From: Anthropogastromicrobium sp963626545
Lineage (GTDB): Bacteria > Bacillota > Clostridia > Lachnospirales > Lachnospiraceae
Length of the DNA stretch: 64,000 nucleotides
Direction of reading: 5' to 3'
NCBI GenBank assembly: GCA_963626545.1
Contig: CAVFYJ010000003.1
Coordinates: 1 to 64,000, forward strand
Below are positions 35,152 through 44,310 of this stretch, piece by piece; the first letter of the stretch is position 1, and every line of letters begins with the position of its first letter. A model generated the notes under the pieces. The model was not told the DNA's origin. It saw nothing but the letters and a program-made list of their open reading frames with translations, and did not search any database. Position numbers and translations under genes: made by a program.

Positions 35152-35811
35152 ATGAGTAAAATCATGATAATAGAAGATGACGAGGCCATTCAGAAGATGC
35201 TCTGCCTGAATTTGTCGGTAGCAGGATATCAGACGATTGCTTTTGGGGATGGACAGCAGGTATTGGACTTTTTAAATCAGGGTAGATTGGCAGCACTTGC
35301 GCTTGTTGATGTCATGCTTCCAAAAGTAGATGGATTTGAATTGCTAGAGCCATTAAAGGCGCGCAATATTCCTGTGATTTTTCTGACGGCACGGGGCGAT
35401 CTTGAGGCAAAAGTGAAGGGACTTCGCGGCGGGGCAGAGGATTATATGGTAAAACCGTTCGATATGTTGGAGTTATTGGTGCGTATAGAAAAGGTACTTG
35501 AGCGACACGGCGCATTGAAACATAGCTTTCAGGCGGGTGATGTGATTATGGATACCGCGGCGCGTGAAGTCACAAAGGCGGGAGAAAACGTGACACTGAC
35601 GCCAATGGAGTTTGATCTTTTGGAATTTTTGTTTCGCAATCAGAATATTGCCGTGTCGCGTGAACGTTTATTAGCAGAGGTGTGGGGTTCACTCTATGAG
35701 GGTACGACAAGGACAGTAGATGTCCACATTGCGCAAATTCGCAAGAAGACAGGTCTTAACATCGTATCAGTTGCAAAGGTGGGCTATCGCTTGGAGGAAA
35801 CGGTAAAATGA
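35152..35811 (+). CDS. OmpR-family response regulator
   Basis: The 219-residue regulator has a receiver domain (IIEDDEAIQ at the start, phospho-acceptor Asp in ALVDVMLPKVDG, Lys in YMVKPFDM) and a winged-helix output domain (LTPMEFDLLEFLF). ATG 35152 follows GAAAGGGG; the frame extends upstream but without a ribosome site. It overlaps the kinase gene by 4 bp and is followed by an ABC-2 exporter, its likely target. Confidence 0.93.
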   Translation: MSKIMIIEDDEAIQKMLCLNLSVAGYQTIAFGDGQQVLDFLNQGRLAALALVDVMLPKVDGFELLEPLKARNIPVIFLTARGDLEAKVKGLRGGAEDYMVKPFDMLELLVRIEKVLERHGALKHSFQAGDVIMDTAAREVTKAGENVTLTPMEFDLLEFLFRNQNIAVSRERLLAEVWGSLYEGTTRTVDVHIAQIRKKTGLNIVSVAKVGYRLEETVK

Positions 35812-37199
35812 AGCTCTCTGCCAAACTAATCATTGGAACACAATGTCTGCTCGCGGCAGCCTTTTTGACATTTGGCGTACTAGTTGTGCGGGATGCAAGA
35901 GAAAAAGTTACGCAAGAGGCAGTTTCCTATGCGTTGTCTGAAGAAGAAAATCTAAACAGTGTTATCCAAGAAGCACAGAAAAAGTTTCCTTTTGGCACAG
36001 ATAGACAGCTGTCAAAGACTGCTTTAAATTACAACATTAAGACAAAGAGACGTCCTCAAAACATACAGTATGCATTGATGTCAGAGACAGAGGTCATCTA
36101 CAATGAGACAGGACTGAATGTAGTGCAGATTATGCAAAACGAAAAGGTGTATACTGTGCGGTCATCCGATTACGAAACTGTAAACTGGACAATCGTGCGT
36201 CAGGGAGAAAAAGACTGGTGTATTGCCGCTAGAAAACGCATGTGGACAGATGAAGATGTGTATTGGCAGGCTGCTGTGTTTGATGTTACACAGAATTTGT
36301 ATCGAATTCATATGCTGATGCGAAACAGTTTACTCATTGGAATTGCTGTCATGGCGGCCGTTTTTTTACTTGAATTTATTTTTATCCGACGAGTGTTAGC
36401 CCCGCTTGAGGAACTTAAGGAGAGTGCAGCACAGATTGCAGATGGCAATTATGAAAAACGCATATCAGCCACAAATCAAAGCGACGAGCTGGGGGCACTG
36501 GCAATTCGGTTTAATGAGATGGCAGAGGCTGTGCAGCATCAGATGAGCGAGCTGTGTGAGGAACGTGACCAGCAAAAACTGTTGCTTCGCGCCATGGCTC
36601 ATGAGATGCGCACACCGATTACAGCGATTAACGGCTATGCCTTCGCGCTTCAAAGTACAAGACTTACGGCAGATCAGCAGCACGAGGCACTTCTTTGCTT
36701 GCAGGAGCAGAGCAAACGTCTTGCTGAACTTTCTGACAGTTTAAATGCGCTTATTCGAGCACCACTTTCTGCACAGCTTACCGAGATTTCTTCGGCACAA
36801 TTGAAACATCAGCTTGAGCAGACGTTATATCCTGTATCACAACAAAAACACATTGAACTAAACTTTGATTGGAGCGATTCGCCTTTACGGGCAGATGAAC
36901 AGCTGATGCAGTCATTCCTTTGCAATTTGTTTGACAATGCAGCAAAAGCAGGTGCATTGCACATTACAATCGGATACGATGGAACTTCGCTTTGGGTAAC
37001 GGATGATGGCTGCGGCATGGAAAGTGAAGAAATTAAAAACGTGACAAGACCATTTTATCAGATTGATCGTTCCCGTAAGAAAGAAGGCTTCGGACTTGGC
37101 CTAGCGTTATGCGAGCGTATCGCGCAGATACATGGTGGAACATTGAATATTGAAAGTGCACTCGGTAAGGGAACTACGATTACATTGAGGCTGCCATAA
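35808..37199 (+). CDS. Sensor histidine kinase
   Basis: The 463-residue kinase has a first membrane helix near 8-26, an extracellular domain of about 130 residues, a second helix near 168-192, HAMP (ADGNYEKRISATNQSDELG), an HisKA box with His in MAHEMRTPITAINGY, and a catalytic domain (LFDNAAKAG, GFGLGLALCERI). The long extracellular loop implies a real external ligand. ATGA overlap couples it to the regulator gene. Confidence 0.93.
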   Translation: MKLSAKLIIGTQCLLAAAFLTFGVLVVRDAREKVTQEAVSYALSEEENLNSVIQEAQKKFPFGTDRQLSKTALNYNIKTKRRPQNIQYALMSETEVIYNETGLNVVQIMQNEKVYTVRSSDYETVNWTIVRQGEKDWCIAARKRMWTDEDVYWQAAVFDVTQNLYRIHMLMRNSLLIGIAVMAAVFLLEFIFIRRVLAPLEELKESAAQIADGNYEKRISATNQSDELGALAIRFNEMAEAVQHQMSELCEERDQQKLLLRAMAHEMRTPITAINGYAFALQSTRLTADQQHEALLCLQEQSKRLAELSDSLNALIRAPLSAQLTEISSAQLKHQLEQTLYPVSQQKHIELNFDWSDSPLRADEQLMQSFLCNLFDNAAKAGALHITIGYDGTSLWVTDDGCGMESEEIKNVTRPFYQIDRSRKKEGFGLGLALCERIAQIHGGTLNIESALGKGTTITLRLP

Positions 37200-37374
37200 A
37201 GCTACCACAATTGATTTTCGTGCAGATTTACAACTCTTTTACCAAATTTTGATGACTTGCAAATTCTCCATACGATAAATTAAAGCTGATCCGATAAATG
37301 GCAGTTCAAACGTGAACAAAATACAGTTGATTATTTTACTTGAACCATTATTTATAAGGAAAGGCGGTGAGCAG

Positions 37375-38190
37375 ATGAGAAAAGACAAACAACTACGTTG
37401 GAATATGATTGGCACTATGATCGGACAATCCATCGTGGACAGACGTTTTTTTCTGTCTGTTATTGCAATCGCAGCTATGCAGTTGCTTTCACTTATCGGA
37501 GACTTTGCAGAGCTTAGCCGAATGATTGCATCCATGAAAGAATATGGCGAAATCAGTTTATCTACCAGTTATCATGTGCAGCTATGGGATGAGGGAACAA
37601 AGAATAGTGCCTTTCTTGTGTCACTTACACTTTTTTGTACACTGATTCAATCCTCATCCTGTATTGACGAGCGAAAATGTGGCTTTTTGAAATCACTTTT
37701 GCCGCGTACTGGATATCAGACTTATATAATAGGAAAGCTTCTGTCTGCTATCGTTGCAGGTGGACTCGCAGCCGTATTCGGCATTGCACTATCATATCTG
37801 ATTCTTTGTGTATTCATTGGGCGCTTTGAATCTGGCATCGAAATAAGCAAAATGATATCAGTATTGTTTTCTAATAGCTTTCGTGTATTCTGTCTCGGTG
37901 CACTTTGGTCCGTCATGGGAATGGCAGCATCACTCATTTTTTCAAGCCGTTATTTGGCATGGAGCTTTCCTTTCCTATTTTATTATATGCTCGAAATTTT
38001 TGTGCGGCGTTTTGCACCACAGCTTGTGCTCCTGTCACCGGGAACGTGGGGAATTACCAATGTTTCGTATATACCTATCCTCATTTTATTAACTAGTATA
38101 AGTATGTTGTATATATGGAAGATAAAGGAAAAACTGAGAAGAAAGAAGGCCAAAACATGCGCGAATCCTTACGAAAGACCCTCACCGTAG
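37375..38190 (+). CDS. ABC-2-type membrane protein
   Basis: The 271-residue protein has about six hydrophobic helices (near 27-42, 78-96, 124-150, 158-180, 190-215 and 235-252) and a cytoplasmic SCIDERKCGFLKSLLPRTGYQ stretch after helix 2 that matches ABC-2 permeases. ATG 37375 follows AAGGCGGTG. Its end overlaps the next membrane protein gene by 34 bp. With 38157 and 39132 it forms an exporter next to a two-component system, as in peptide-antibiotic resistance modules. The substrate is unknown. Confidence 0.75.
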   Translation: MRKDKQLRWNMIGTMIGQSIVDRRFFLSVIAIAAMQLLSLIGDFAELSRMIASMKEYGEISLSTSYHVQLWDEGTKNSAFLVSLTLFCTLIQSSSCIDERKCGFLKSLLPRTGYQTYIIGKLLSAIVAGGLAAVFGIALSYLILCVFIGRFESGIEISKMISVLFSNSFRVFCLGALWSVMGMAASLIFSSRYLAWSFPFLFYYMLEIFVRRFAPQLVLLSPGTWGITNVSYIPILILLTSISMLYIWKIKEKLRRKKAKTCANPYERPSP

Positions 38191-39053
38191 CCGCCCTCCA
38201 CTACCAGCGCTGGAAGCAGACCCCCAAAGCCGCCGTTGTCTTCCTGTTGGCATTCATCTTGTCCTACCTCCTCACCAGTCAAGTTCTCGATGTCGTACAG
38301 GCCCACAATCTGGCGATTCAGGCGGCAGAGCCTTTTATCTGGACCTTCGGTGATGCGCAGTCCATCCTGCTGGCTTCACTGCCCCTGCTAATTTTATTTG
38401 CCGATTTGCCGCTTGCCTCCAATGAGGTGCCATTTTATCTATCTCGCTGCTCGCGAAGCATCTGGCTTGCAGGTGAACTGATATATGTATTCAGCGCATC
38501 GGCGCTGTATTTGCTTTGGATCTTTAGTTCTACCGTCCTTCTTTGCATCAAAAATGCTTACGCCGCCAATCTGTGGAGCAATGCTGCCGTGATTTTCGCC
38601 TACATGGATGGCGATACCGCGATTCCGTCCTCCATGAAAGTCATGCAGCAGATCACGCCGTATCAGTGTGGTTTGCGTGTCGCCCTTTTGATGCTTGGCT
38701 ATCTGATGCTTGCCGTAAGTATCCAGTTTGTTGTGACGCTTTGTCGCACACAGGCAGCGGGAGCAGCAGCTTTTCTTATTTTCAGTGCCTATGGATTCCT
38801 TTTGCAGCCGTCTGTGATCATAAAAATCTTTGATCTTCAAAAAGAACAGCTTTACCGGGCAAATGTTGCCGTCGGATGGATCTCACCGCTCAACCAGGCT
38901 GCTTATTCCATGCATAATTTTGGCTATGATTTGCTGCCAACATTATTGCAGAGCAGTTTGATTTTTATAGTGGGCATTTTGCTGTGCAGCATACAAAGTC
39001 ACCGGGCGATGCGTCGGTATGTATTTCATTTCACGGGAACGGAAGACGAATAA
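38157..39053 (+). CDS. Second ABC-2-type membrane protein
   Basis: The 298-residue integral membrane protein has about six helices (near 24-42, 70-88, 105-128, 172-195, 200-222 and 262-280). ATG 38157 after GAAGG is preferred over 38115. The overlap with the preceding gene suggests coupled translation of two permease halves. The first part of the gene is GC-rich, with many CCC/GCC codons, unlike the AT-rich gene before it. Confidence 0.7.
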   Translation: MRESLRKTLTVAALHYQRWKQTPKAAVVFLLAFILSYLLTSQVLDVVQAHNLAIQAAEPFIWTFGDAQSILLASLPLLILFADLPLASNEVPFYLSRCSRSIWLAGELIYVFSASALYLLWIFSSTVLLCIKNAYAANLWSNAAVIFAYMDGDTAIPSSMKVMQQITPYQCGLRVALLMLGYLMLAVSIQFVVTLCRTQAAGAAAFLIFSAYGFLLQPSVIIKIFDLQKEQLYRANVAVGWISPLNQAAYSMHNFGYDLLPTLLQSSLIFIVGILLCSIQSHRAMRRYVFHFTGTEDE

Positions 39054-39131
39054 AGAGAAGAGAGAGTAAAAACAGAATAAAAGCAAGAGCAAACAGAACA
39101 GAAAATAAAAGAGCAAATAAAAGGAGGTAAT

Positions 39132-39779
39132 ATGAGCTATATCGAAATACAGAATATAACCAAACGCTTTGACGACCAGATCGTCTTGAAAAATGTAACG
39201 ATGAATCTCGAAGCTGGAAAAATTCATGGAATTGTCGGAAACAATGGAAGTGGAAAGACCGTCTTGATGAAATGTGTCTGTGGCTTTTTGCAGCCAGATG
39301 AAGGTTTTGTAAAAGTAGACGGAAAAACAGTCGGGATGGATATGGATTTTCCAGAGGATATGGGACTGATCATTGAGACACCGGGCTTTCTGCCGCAGCT
39401 GTCCGGTAAAAAGAATCTGAAACGTCTGGCACAGATGAAGAAAAAAGCAAATGAGATGCAGATCGAAGAGGCAATGCGCCGCGTAGAGCTTGATCCGAAC
39501 TTAAAGCGCCCCGTTGGAAAATATTCACTTGGAATGCGCCAGCGCCTTGGAATTGCACAGGCGATTATGGAAGATCCAGCCCTTTTGATCTTGGATGAGC
39601 CTTTTAATGGACTAGACAAAAACATGACTGCAAAGATTCGTGAATTGCTTTTGTCATTAAAAAAAGAAGGAAAAACCATCCTTCTAGCCAGTCATCAGCA
39701 GGCCGATATCGACCTGCTGTGTGATACCGTCTGGGAGGCAGACGCGGGAACGGTCAGTTTAATTCACCAATCCTCGTGA
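39132..39779 (+). CDS. ABC exporter ATPase
   Basis: The 215-residue ATPase has intact motifs: Walker A GNNGSGKT, signature YSLGMRQRL, Walker B LLILDEPFNGLD and H-loop LLASHQQ. It closely resembles the ATPase at 57935 (same GKYSLGMRQRLG block), so the two exporters are paralogous. AAGGAGG precedes the ATG. The last 26 bp overlap the 3' end of the convergent peptidoglycan-binding gene. Confidence 0.93.
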   Translation: MSYIEIQNITKRFDDQIVLKNVTMNLEAGKIHGIVGNNGSGKTVLMKCVCGFLQPDEGFVKVDGKTVGMDMDFPEDMGLIIETPGFLPQLSGKKNLKRLAQMKKKANEMQIEEAMRRVELDPNLKRPVGKYSLGMRQRLGIAQAIMEDPALLILDEPFNGLDKNMTAKIRELLLSLKKEGKTILLASHQQADIDLLCDTVWEADAGTVSLIHQSS

Positions 39780-41019
39780 TGCCCACATAGATATAACTGA
39801 TCTTGTACCAGGTAGCAAAGTCCACCACGCCTGTCTGCGGCAGCCCGAAAATATTTTGAAAGGCGCGAACGGCCTCCGCAGTCGCCTCATCGTAGTAGCC
39901 GGTCGGTGTGATCGTCGGAATCGCTGTGTAGACCTTCGAGATTTCAAGTAATTGCTCCTGCATTTGCTGCACCTTTGGGCCAGAACTGCCCACAGTCAGA
40001 TCATAGCGCGGCCACGATGCCGGGATGCCTGCGATCTGCTCCGCCGTGTTGATGTAGATATCATCGCCATAATAATAACGAAGAATCTCGATCGGAGAGT
40101 AGCCCTGTTCACCAAGCGAAGCCGAACCCCATTGGCTCATCCAGTTCGGGCAGGAGACGCGCTTTCCATCGCAGTACTGCGTCAAAATAGGCTGACGCAC
40201 ATCTGGGCGCGACAGATATTGGTCAAAGATTTCATCCACAACGAGCGAGATCGACTCGTAAATGTTGCGTCCATAAATCCATTTGTGGTCATATGCCGTC
40301 GAGGACGTGATTGTAAAATCATATCCCTGATTACGGTACCATTCCGTGTACACTCGGTTAAGTGTGAAAGACATGATCGCAAGGATGTTGGCGACGAGCG
40401 AACTTTCTGGCCAGGTGGCGTAGATTTCGCTCGAAGCTACATTTTTGATGTAATCCCGGTAGGGTACGTAGTAATCTGGTGCGGTGCGGTTCGACGGCGT
40501 ACCGTCGTGTACGATGACCGTCTCTGGAACCACGACACGGCTTAAAACAACCTCGCCCGATTCACGTACTGGCTTGACCTCGGCCTCGGGATTTTTCGGA
40601 GGATACGTTTCATAGAGTGTGTGTTCTGGAATGTCGACTGGAATCTGGGCGCCCGAGTCGATTGGACGAAGACGCGCTGTCTGTAAAGCAAGCTGCTCTG
40701 GAAGAATCTCCGTGCCGCGGATCGTCAGTGGTTCATAACCAGGCGCGCGGATGGTCAATACAAGAGAAGCGTAAGGGCGTGGTTCATTTGGCTGTAGGCT
40801 GTAGTCAAGTGGCGGCGTGGCAACGGTCAGATCAGCAGTCTGACCGGAAGCATCCGTCGAAAGCTCCTCTAAAATAGTATCCGGGTTTGATTCATCGGCA
40901 ATCGAAACCGTTGCACCGCTGATCGGATAATTATTTTGTGCGGAGAGAACGGTAGTCTGAAGAAGTCCCGTATCCGGGGTGTCAGGAGTATCGGGAGAAG
41001 TCGTGCGAAGAAGACTCAT
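39754..41019 (-). CDS. SpoIID-like and peptidoglycan-binding domain protein
   Basis: The 421-residue protein has three parts. Residues about 15-115 hold a carboxypeptidase-regulatory-like beta domain (TTVLSAQNNYPISGATVSI). Residues about 165-310 resemble the SpoIID/LytB domain (YIKNVASSEIYATWPESSL). The C-terminal 75 residues form a PG_binding_1 repeat (VQQMQEQLLEISK, AVRAFQNIFGLPQTGVVD). No signal peptide is visible. Similar proteins occur in spore-forming Clostridia and may act on cortex or cell wall; enzymatic activity is not shown by the sequence. ATG 41019 follows GAAAGGA at a somewhat long distance, and TTG 41028 is an alternative. Confidence 0.75.
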   Translation of the reverse strand: MSLLRTTSPDTPDTPDTGLLQTTVLSAQNNYPISGATVSIADESNPDTILEELSTDASGQTADLTVATPPLDYSLQPNEPRPYASLVLTIRAPGYEPLTIRGTEILPEQLALQTARLRPIDSGAQIPVDIPEHTLYETYPPKNPEAEVKPVRESGEVVLSRVVVPETVIVHDGTPSNRTAPDYYVPYRDYIKNVASSEIYATWPESSLVANILAIMSFTLNRVYTEWYRNQGYDFTITSSTAYDHKWIYGRNIYESISLVVDEIFDQYLSRPDVRQPILTQYCDGKRVSCPNWMSQWGSASLGEQGYSPIEILRYYYGDDIYINTAEQIAGIPASWPRYDLTVGSSGPKVQQMQEQLLEISKVYTAIPTITPTGYYDEATAEAVRAFQNIFGLPQTGVVDFATWYKISYIYVGITRIGELN

Positions 41020-41164
41020 AAAATCCAAAATCCTTTCACATCAGTGTAAATCCCTATTAGTATATGCATAGACTGTAAAACTGATTCTGTTCAACACATT
41101 TGGTTAAATAGACTTCGCTAAAGATTCTGTGAATTGCTTACCATAGAACAAATCACACCAACTG

Positions 41165-41207
41165 AAAAAAGCCACGGGACATATCAAAACATCCCCATGG
41201 CTTTTTC
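41165..41207 (-). terminator. Bidirectional terminator
   Basis: AAAAAGCCA (41166-41174) pairs with TGGCTTTTT (41198-41206), with an additional GGG/CCC inside. The A and T tails work on both strands. On the minus strand it ends the lactonase gene, separating it from the peptidoglycan-binding gene. Confidence 0.8.
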
Positions 41208-41234
41208 TTTCGGATCTTTCTTAATTTTCGTATC

Positions 41235-42290
41235 TTATCCTTCAATCGGAACAATCTTACAGCAGTTTGGTGTATCCACCTTGAGTGGACGACCGTTCAT
41301 AACAAGCAGACCCTTTTCATAATCAACTGTAAAGAAGGTGATGGAGTTAGAGTTCTTGTTGATGCTGGCAACATGCTTATTGTCCGGGAATACGGAGATG
41401 TGCTTTGGAAAGTCGCCGCTGATTGGCAATACGCACTTCATATAAAGCAGGCCATTTTCCGGATCGCGTTCGTACAGGGCAAAGCTGTTGTCACCGGCAT
41501 TCGAGCAGAACAGATACTTGTCATCATTGGTAAACTGCATGGCACAGGCAGCAGACTGCTCATCATACTTCTTTGGCAGAGTGGATACGAGCTGCTTGAA
41601 CTGGAACTCCGGCTCGTTTGCGTGATGGACATAATTGTATACGGTCACATAATTCTTCAGCTCGGAGATCATATACATGTGGCGGTCATCCTTAGAGAAC
41701 AGCATACGAAGCGGAGCAGAGTTTAACTCGCAGTGGATGATATCAGCTAATGTGATATGGCCATTTGAGTGGTCAAAGCGATAAGCCTTGATATTGTCCA
41801 GACCAGAATCGACCATGCACAAAAATTCTTCATCCGGTGTAAACTGAACACATGTTACGTGTGGGCGGAAGTTACGTTCACCGATAGTGCCCATGCCATG
41901 GTCAAAGATTTCAGAAGCAATGCTTCCGACAGAACCATCCTTATTTATATGAAGGACTGTCATTTTGCCGTCGTGATAACCGGCTGTGATCAGATACTTG
42001 CCGGCCTTATCTACAGTTAAATAACAGGTACGCATACCGCGGATGGAAGCGGTATTTAAATATTCCAGATCGCCGTCTGGCAGAATCTTGAATGCGGCAA
42101 CACCCTCATCCACAACAGAATACAGATATTTGTTGTTGCGTGAAGCAACAAGGTAGGAAGAATTGTTGACAGAAACTTCCTTTCGTTTGGTAAAGATGCC
42201 CTTCTCTACATCTACATCCAGAATGCTGATGCCTTTGCTGGAACCATAATAGGTGTAAGAGCCTACATATGCAACATATTTTTGTGCCAT
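41235..42290 (-). CDS. Lactonase-family seven-bladed beta-propeller protein
   Basis: The 351-residue cytoplasmic protein belongs to the YbhE/YkgB 6-phosphogluconolactonase-like family (AYVGSYTYYGSSKGISI at the start, NFRPHVTCVQFTPDEEF, FCSNAGDNSFALYERD, FPKHISVFPDNKHV). The conserved Arg/His positions of the propeller are present. No pentose phosphate or glucose dehydrogenase genes are nearby, so the lactone it acts on is uncertain. GAGG-type ribosome site and its own promoter (42406-42434, minus strand) precede it. Confidence 0.85.
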   Translation of the reverse strand: MAQKYVAYVGSYTYYGSSKGISILDVDVEKGIFTKRKEVSVNNSSYLVASRNNKYLYSVVDEGVAAFKILPDGDLEYLNTASIRGMRTCYLTVDKAGKYLITAGYHDGKMTVLHINKDGSVGSIASEIFDHGMGTIGERNFRPHVTCVQFTPDEEFLCMVDSGLDNIKAYRFDHSNGHITLADIIHCELNSAPLRMLFSKDDRHMYMISELKNYVTVYNYVHHANEPEFQFKQLVSTLPKKYDEQSAACAMQFTNDDKYLFCSNAGDNSFALYERDPENGLLYMKCVLPISGDFPKHISVFPDNKHVASINKNSNSITFFTVDYEKGLLVMNGRPLKVDTPNCCKIVPIEG

Positions 42291-42405
42291 AAAAGTAAAC
42301 CTCCTCTATTGAAATGCCGCTGCATCAGCTTGTTTTTTATACAAAACGGATGCAAACAGATCCACTCAAAATCATTTGGTAGCCCTCATGAAACTGCCAT
42401 AAATA

Positions 42406-42434
42406 AGCATAGCACATTTTGGCAAAATATTCAA
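42406..42434 (-). promoter_or_regulatory. Lactonase promoter
   Basis: On the minus strand TTGAAT (42429-42434) and TATGCT (42406-42411) are 17 bp apart. Transcription would start near 42399, about 110 bases before the lactonase ATG. Confidence 0.5.
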
Positions 42435-42444
42435 ACAAAATTAC

Positions 42445-42472
42445 TTGACAAGGCAAAAAAAATGGGTATAAT
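42445..42472 (+). promoter_or_regulatory. Promoter of the XRE-cupin/potABCD operon
   Basis: TTGACA at 42445-42450 and TATAAT at 42467-42472 are both perfect consensus with a 16-bp spacer. The predicted start near 42479 lies immediately before the GTTTAG repeat array. Confidence 0.8.
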
Positions 42473-42484
42473 TGTTCATTGTGA

Positions 42485-42522
42485 GTTTAGCAAAACTAAA
42501 CCTCAGGTTTAATAATAGGTTT
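42485..42522 (+). promoter_or_regulatory. Putative operator array: GTTTAG inverted and direct repeats
   Basis: GTTTAG (42485-42490) and CTAAAC (42496-42501) form a perfect inverted repeat with a 5-bp centre. A direct GTTTAA follows at 42507-42512 and GGTTTG at 42516-42521. The half-sites repeat with an 11-bp period, one helical turn. Position just downstream of the start fits roadblock or blocking repression by the adjacent XRE regulator. Confidence 0.5.
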
Positions 42523-42665
42523 GCAAAAATTATACGAAACTTTTTGTTTACTTTTACTTCGCTTTTACTTATGGAGCATTTTCGAAGCTCGAAGCAGTAT
42601 TAAAACATTTATGAAGTGTTTAAGAAGCGAAGAAGCATTGACAGATTAAAATTTGGGAGGCAATT

Positions 42666-43199
42666 GTGGAAATCGGACAGAGGATAAAGCAGCTGAGAGT
42701 GATGAAGGGTCTGACGCAGGAAGAGCTTGCAGACCGCGCAGAGCTGTCGAAGGGCTTTATATCACAGGTAGAGAGGGATTTGACCTCTCCGTCAATCGCG
42801 ACGCTGATGGACATTCTGCAATGTCTGGGCGTTTCTGTCAGCGAATTTTTTACAGAAGAACCCGATGAGCAGATTGTCTTTGCAAAGGAAGACTATTTTG
42901 AGAAGAAGGATGAGGAGAACAAAAACACCATCGAGTGGATTGTTCCGAATGCGCAAAAAAACCGGATGGAGCCCATTCTTCTGAAGTTGGAGCCTGGAGG
43001 AACGACCGATCCAGACAGCCCACACGAGGGTGAAGAGTTTGGATATGTGTTAAGCGGCTCTGTGAGTGTCCATCTGGGAAATAAGGTTTACCGGGCAAAG
43101 AAGGGCGAGACCTTTTATTATGTGTCCGGCAAGCAGCATTATTTAACATCAAAGACAGGAGCGACGGTGCTGTGGATCAGCTCACCGCCGACGTTCTGA
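42666..43199 (+). CDS. XRE-cupin transcriptional regulator (PuuR-like)
   Basis: The 177-residue regulator has an N-terminal helix-turn-helix of the XRE type (GLTQEELADRAELSKGFISQ, residues 16-35) and a C-terminal cupin domain (about 105-177, EGEEFGYVLSGSVSVHLG) that likely binds a small ligand. It starts with GTG after TTGGGAGG. Directly downstream are potABCD, so it probably controls the polyamine importer in response to polyamine. This pairing is common in Firmicutes; the ligand here is inferred. Confidence 0.92.
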   Translation: MEIGQRIKQLRVMKGLTQEELADRAELSKGFISQVERDLTSPSIATLMDILQCLGVSVSEFFTEEPDEQIVFAKEDYFEKKDEENKNTIEWIVPNAQKNRMEPILLKLEPGGTTDPDSPHEGEEFGYVLSGSVSVHLGNKVYRAKKGETFYYVSGKQHYLTSKTGATVLWISSPPTF

Positions 43200-43236
43200 T
43201 CATACGAAAAAAGTGTGAAAGGCATAGGGTTGTACA

Positions 43237-44310
43237 ATGAGAGAATCACTGGTTGAGTTGAAGGGTATCACAAAGAGTTACGATGGGCAGGTGATACTGG
43301 ATGATCTGAATTTGGAGATCTACGAGAACTCCTTCGTGACGCTGCTCGGACCAAGCGGCTGCGGAAAGACCACAACGCTTCGTATCATCGGCGGCTTCGA
43401 GACACCGGATAAGGGAAAGGTTATTTTTGACGGACAGGATATTACCGCGCTTCCGCCGCATAAGAGAGCATTAAATACCGTATTCCAGAAATATGCGCTC
43501 TTCCCGAATATGACGATCGAAGAAAATATTGCATTTGGTCTTAAGATTAAGAAAAAGTCCAAGCAATATATTAAGGATAAGATCGAGTATGCATTAAAGC
43601 TGGTTAATTTAAAAGGATACGAGAAGCGTATGCCGGATTCTCTTTCCGGAGGACAGCAGCAGCGTATTGCGATTGCCCGTGCGATTGTAAACGAGCCGAA
43701 GGTACTTCTTCTTGATGAGCCGCTTGGAGCACTGGATTTAAAGCTTCGTCAGGATATGCAGTATGAGCTGATTCGTATGAAAAAAGAGCTTGGCATCACC
43801 TTTATTTATGTCACACACGATCAGGAAGAGGCGCTTACCATGTCGGATCACATCGTTGTCATGAACCAGGGCTATATTCAGCAGCAGGGTTCCCCAGAGA
43901 AGATTTACAACGAGCCGGAGAATGCGTTCGTTGCCGATTTTATTGGTGACAGCAACATTATCAGTGCAACCTTTATTCAGGATGAACTGGTTGAGATTCT
44001 TGGCAGCCGTTTTGCCTGTGTGGACAAGGGCTTTGGAAAGAATAAGCCGGTTGACGTTGTCATTCGTCCGGAGGATGTCGATCTGCTTCCTGAGGGACAG
44101 GGCAGCTTAGATGGTGTTGTCACTCATATGATTTTCAAGGGTGTTCACTATGAGATGGAGGTCATGGCAGGTGGCTTTGAGTGGCTTGTGCACAGCACCG
44201 ACATGTTCCCGGTTGGCTCAAAAGTAAGCATCCATGTAGACCCGTTTGACATTCAGATCATGAACAAGCCGGAATCCGAGGATGAGGAGGCGATGGGTGT
44301 CCATGAATAA
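43237..44310 (+). CDS. potA: Spermidine/putrescine ABC importer ATPase
   Basis: The 357-residue PotA has Walker A GPSGCGKTT, the Q-loop VFQKYALFPNMTIEENIAFG, signature LSGGQQQRIAIARA, Walker B LLLDEPLGALD and H-loop VTHDQEEAL. A C-terminal TOBE domain (about 240-345) ends with VDPFDIQIM. It powers uptake through PotB and PotC. The start of potB overlaps its end. Confidence 0.95.
   Translation: MRESLVELKGITKSYDGQVILDDLNLEIYENSFVTLLGPSGCGKTTTLRIIGGFETPDKGKVIFDGQDITALPPHKRALNTVFQKYALFPNMTIEENIAFGLKIKKKSKQYIKDKIEYALKLVNLKGYEKRMPDSLSGGQQQRIAIARAIVNEPKVLLLDEPLGALDLKLRQDMQYELIRMKKELGITFIYVTHDQEEALTMSDHIVVMNQGYIQQQGSPEKIYNEPENAFVADFIGDSNIISATFIQDELVEILGSRFACVDKGFGKNKPVDVVIRPEDVDLLPEGQGSLDGVVTHMIFKGVHYEMEVMAGGFEWLVHSTDMFPVGSKVSIHVDPFDIQIMNKPESEDEEAMGVHE

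Larger units (their letters stand above)
42291..42665. other. Divergent promoter region of lactonase and potABCD regulator
   Basis: The 375-bp gap contains two divergent promoters and an inverted/direct repeat array described separately. From about 42530 to 42655 the leader of the XRE-cupin gene is AT-rich with several GAAGC-type short repeats (CGAAGCTCGAAGCAG, GAAGCGAAGAAGCA) but no recognised riboswitch. Confidence 0.5.

Noticed and set aside
39952..40545. Plus-strand frame of 197 codons opposite the peptidoglycan-binding gene
   Set aside because: Antisense shadow with implausible composition; the minus-strand domains are clear.
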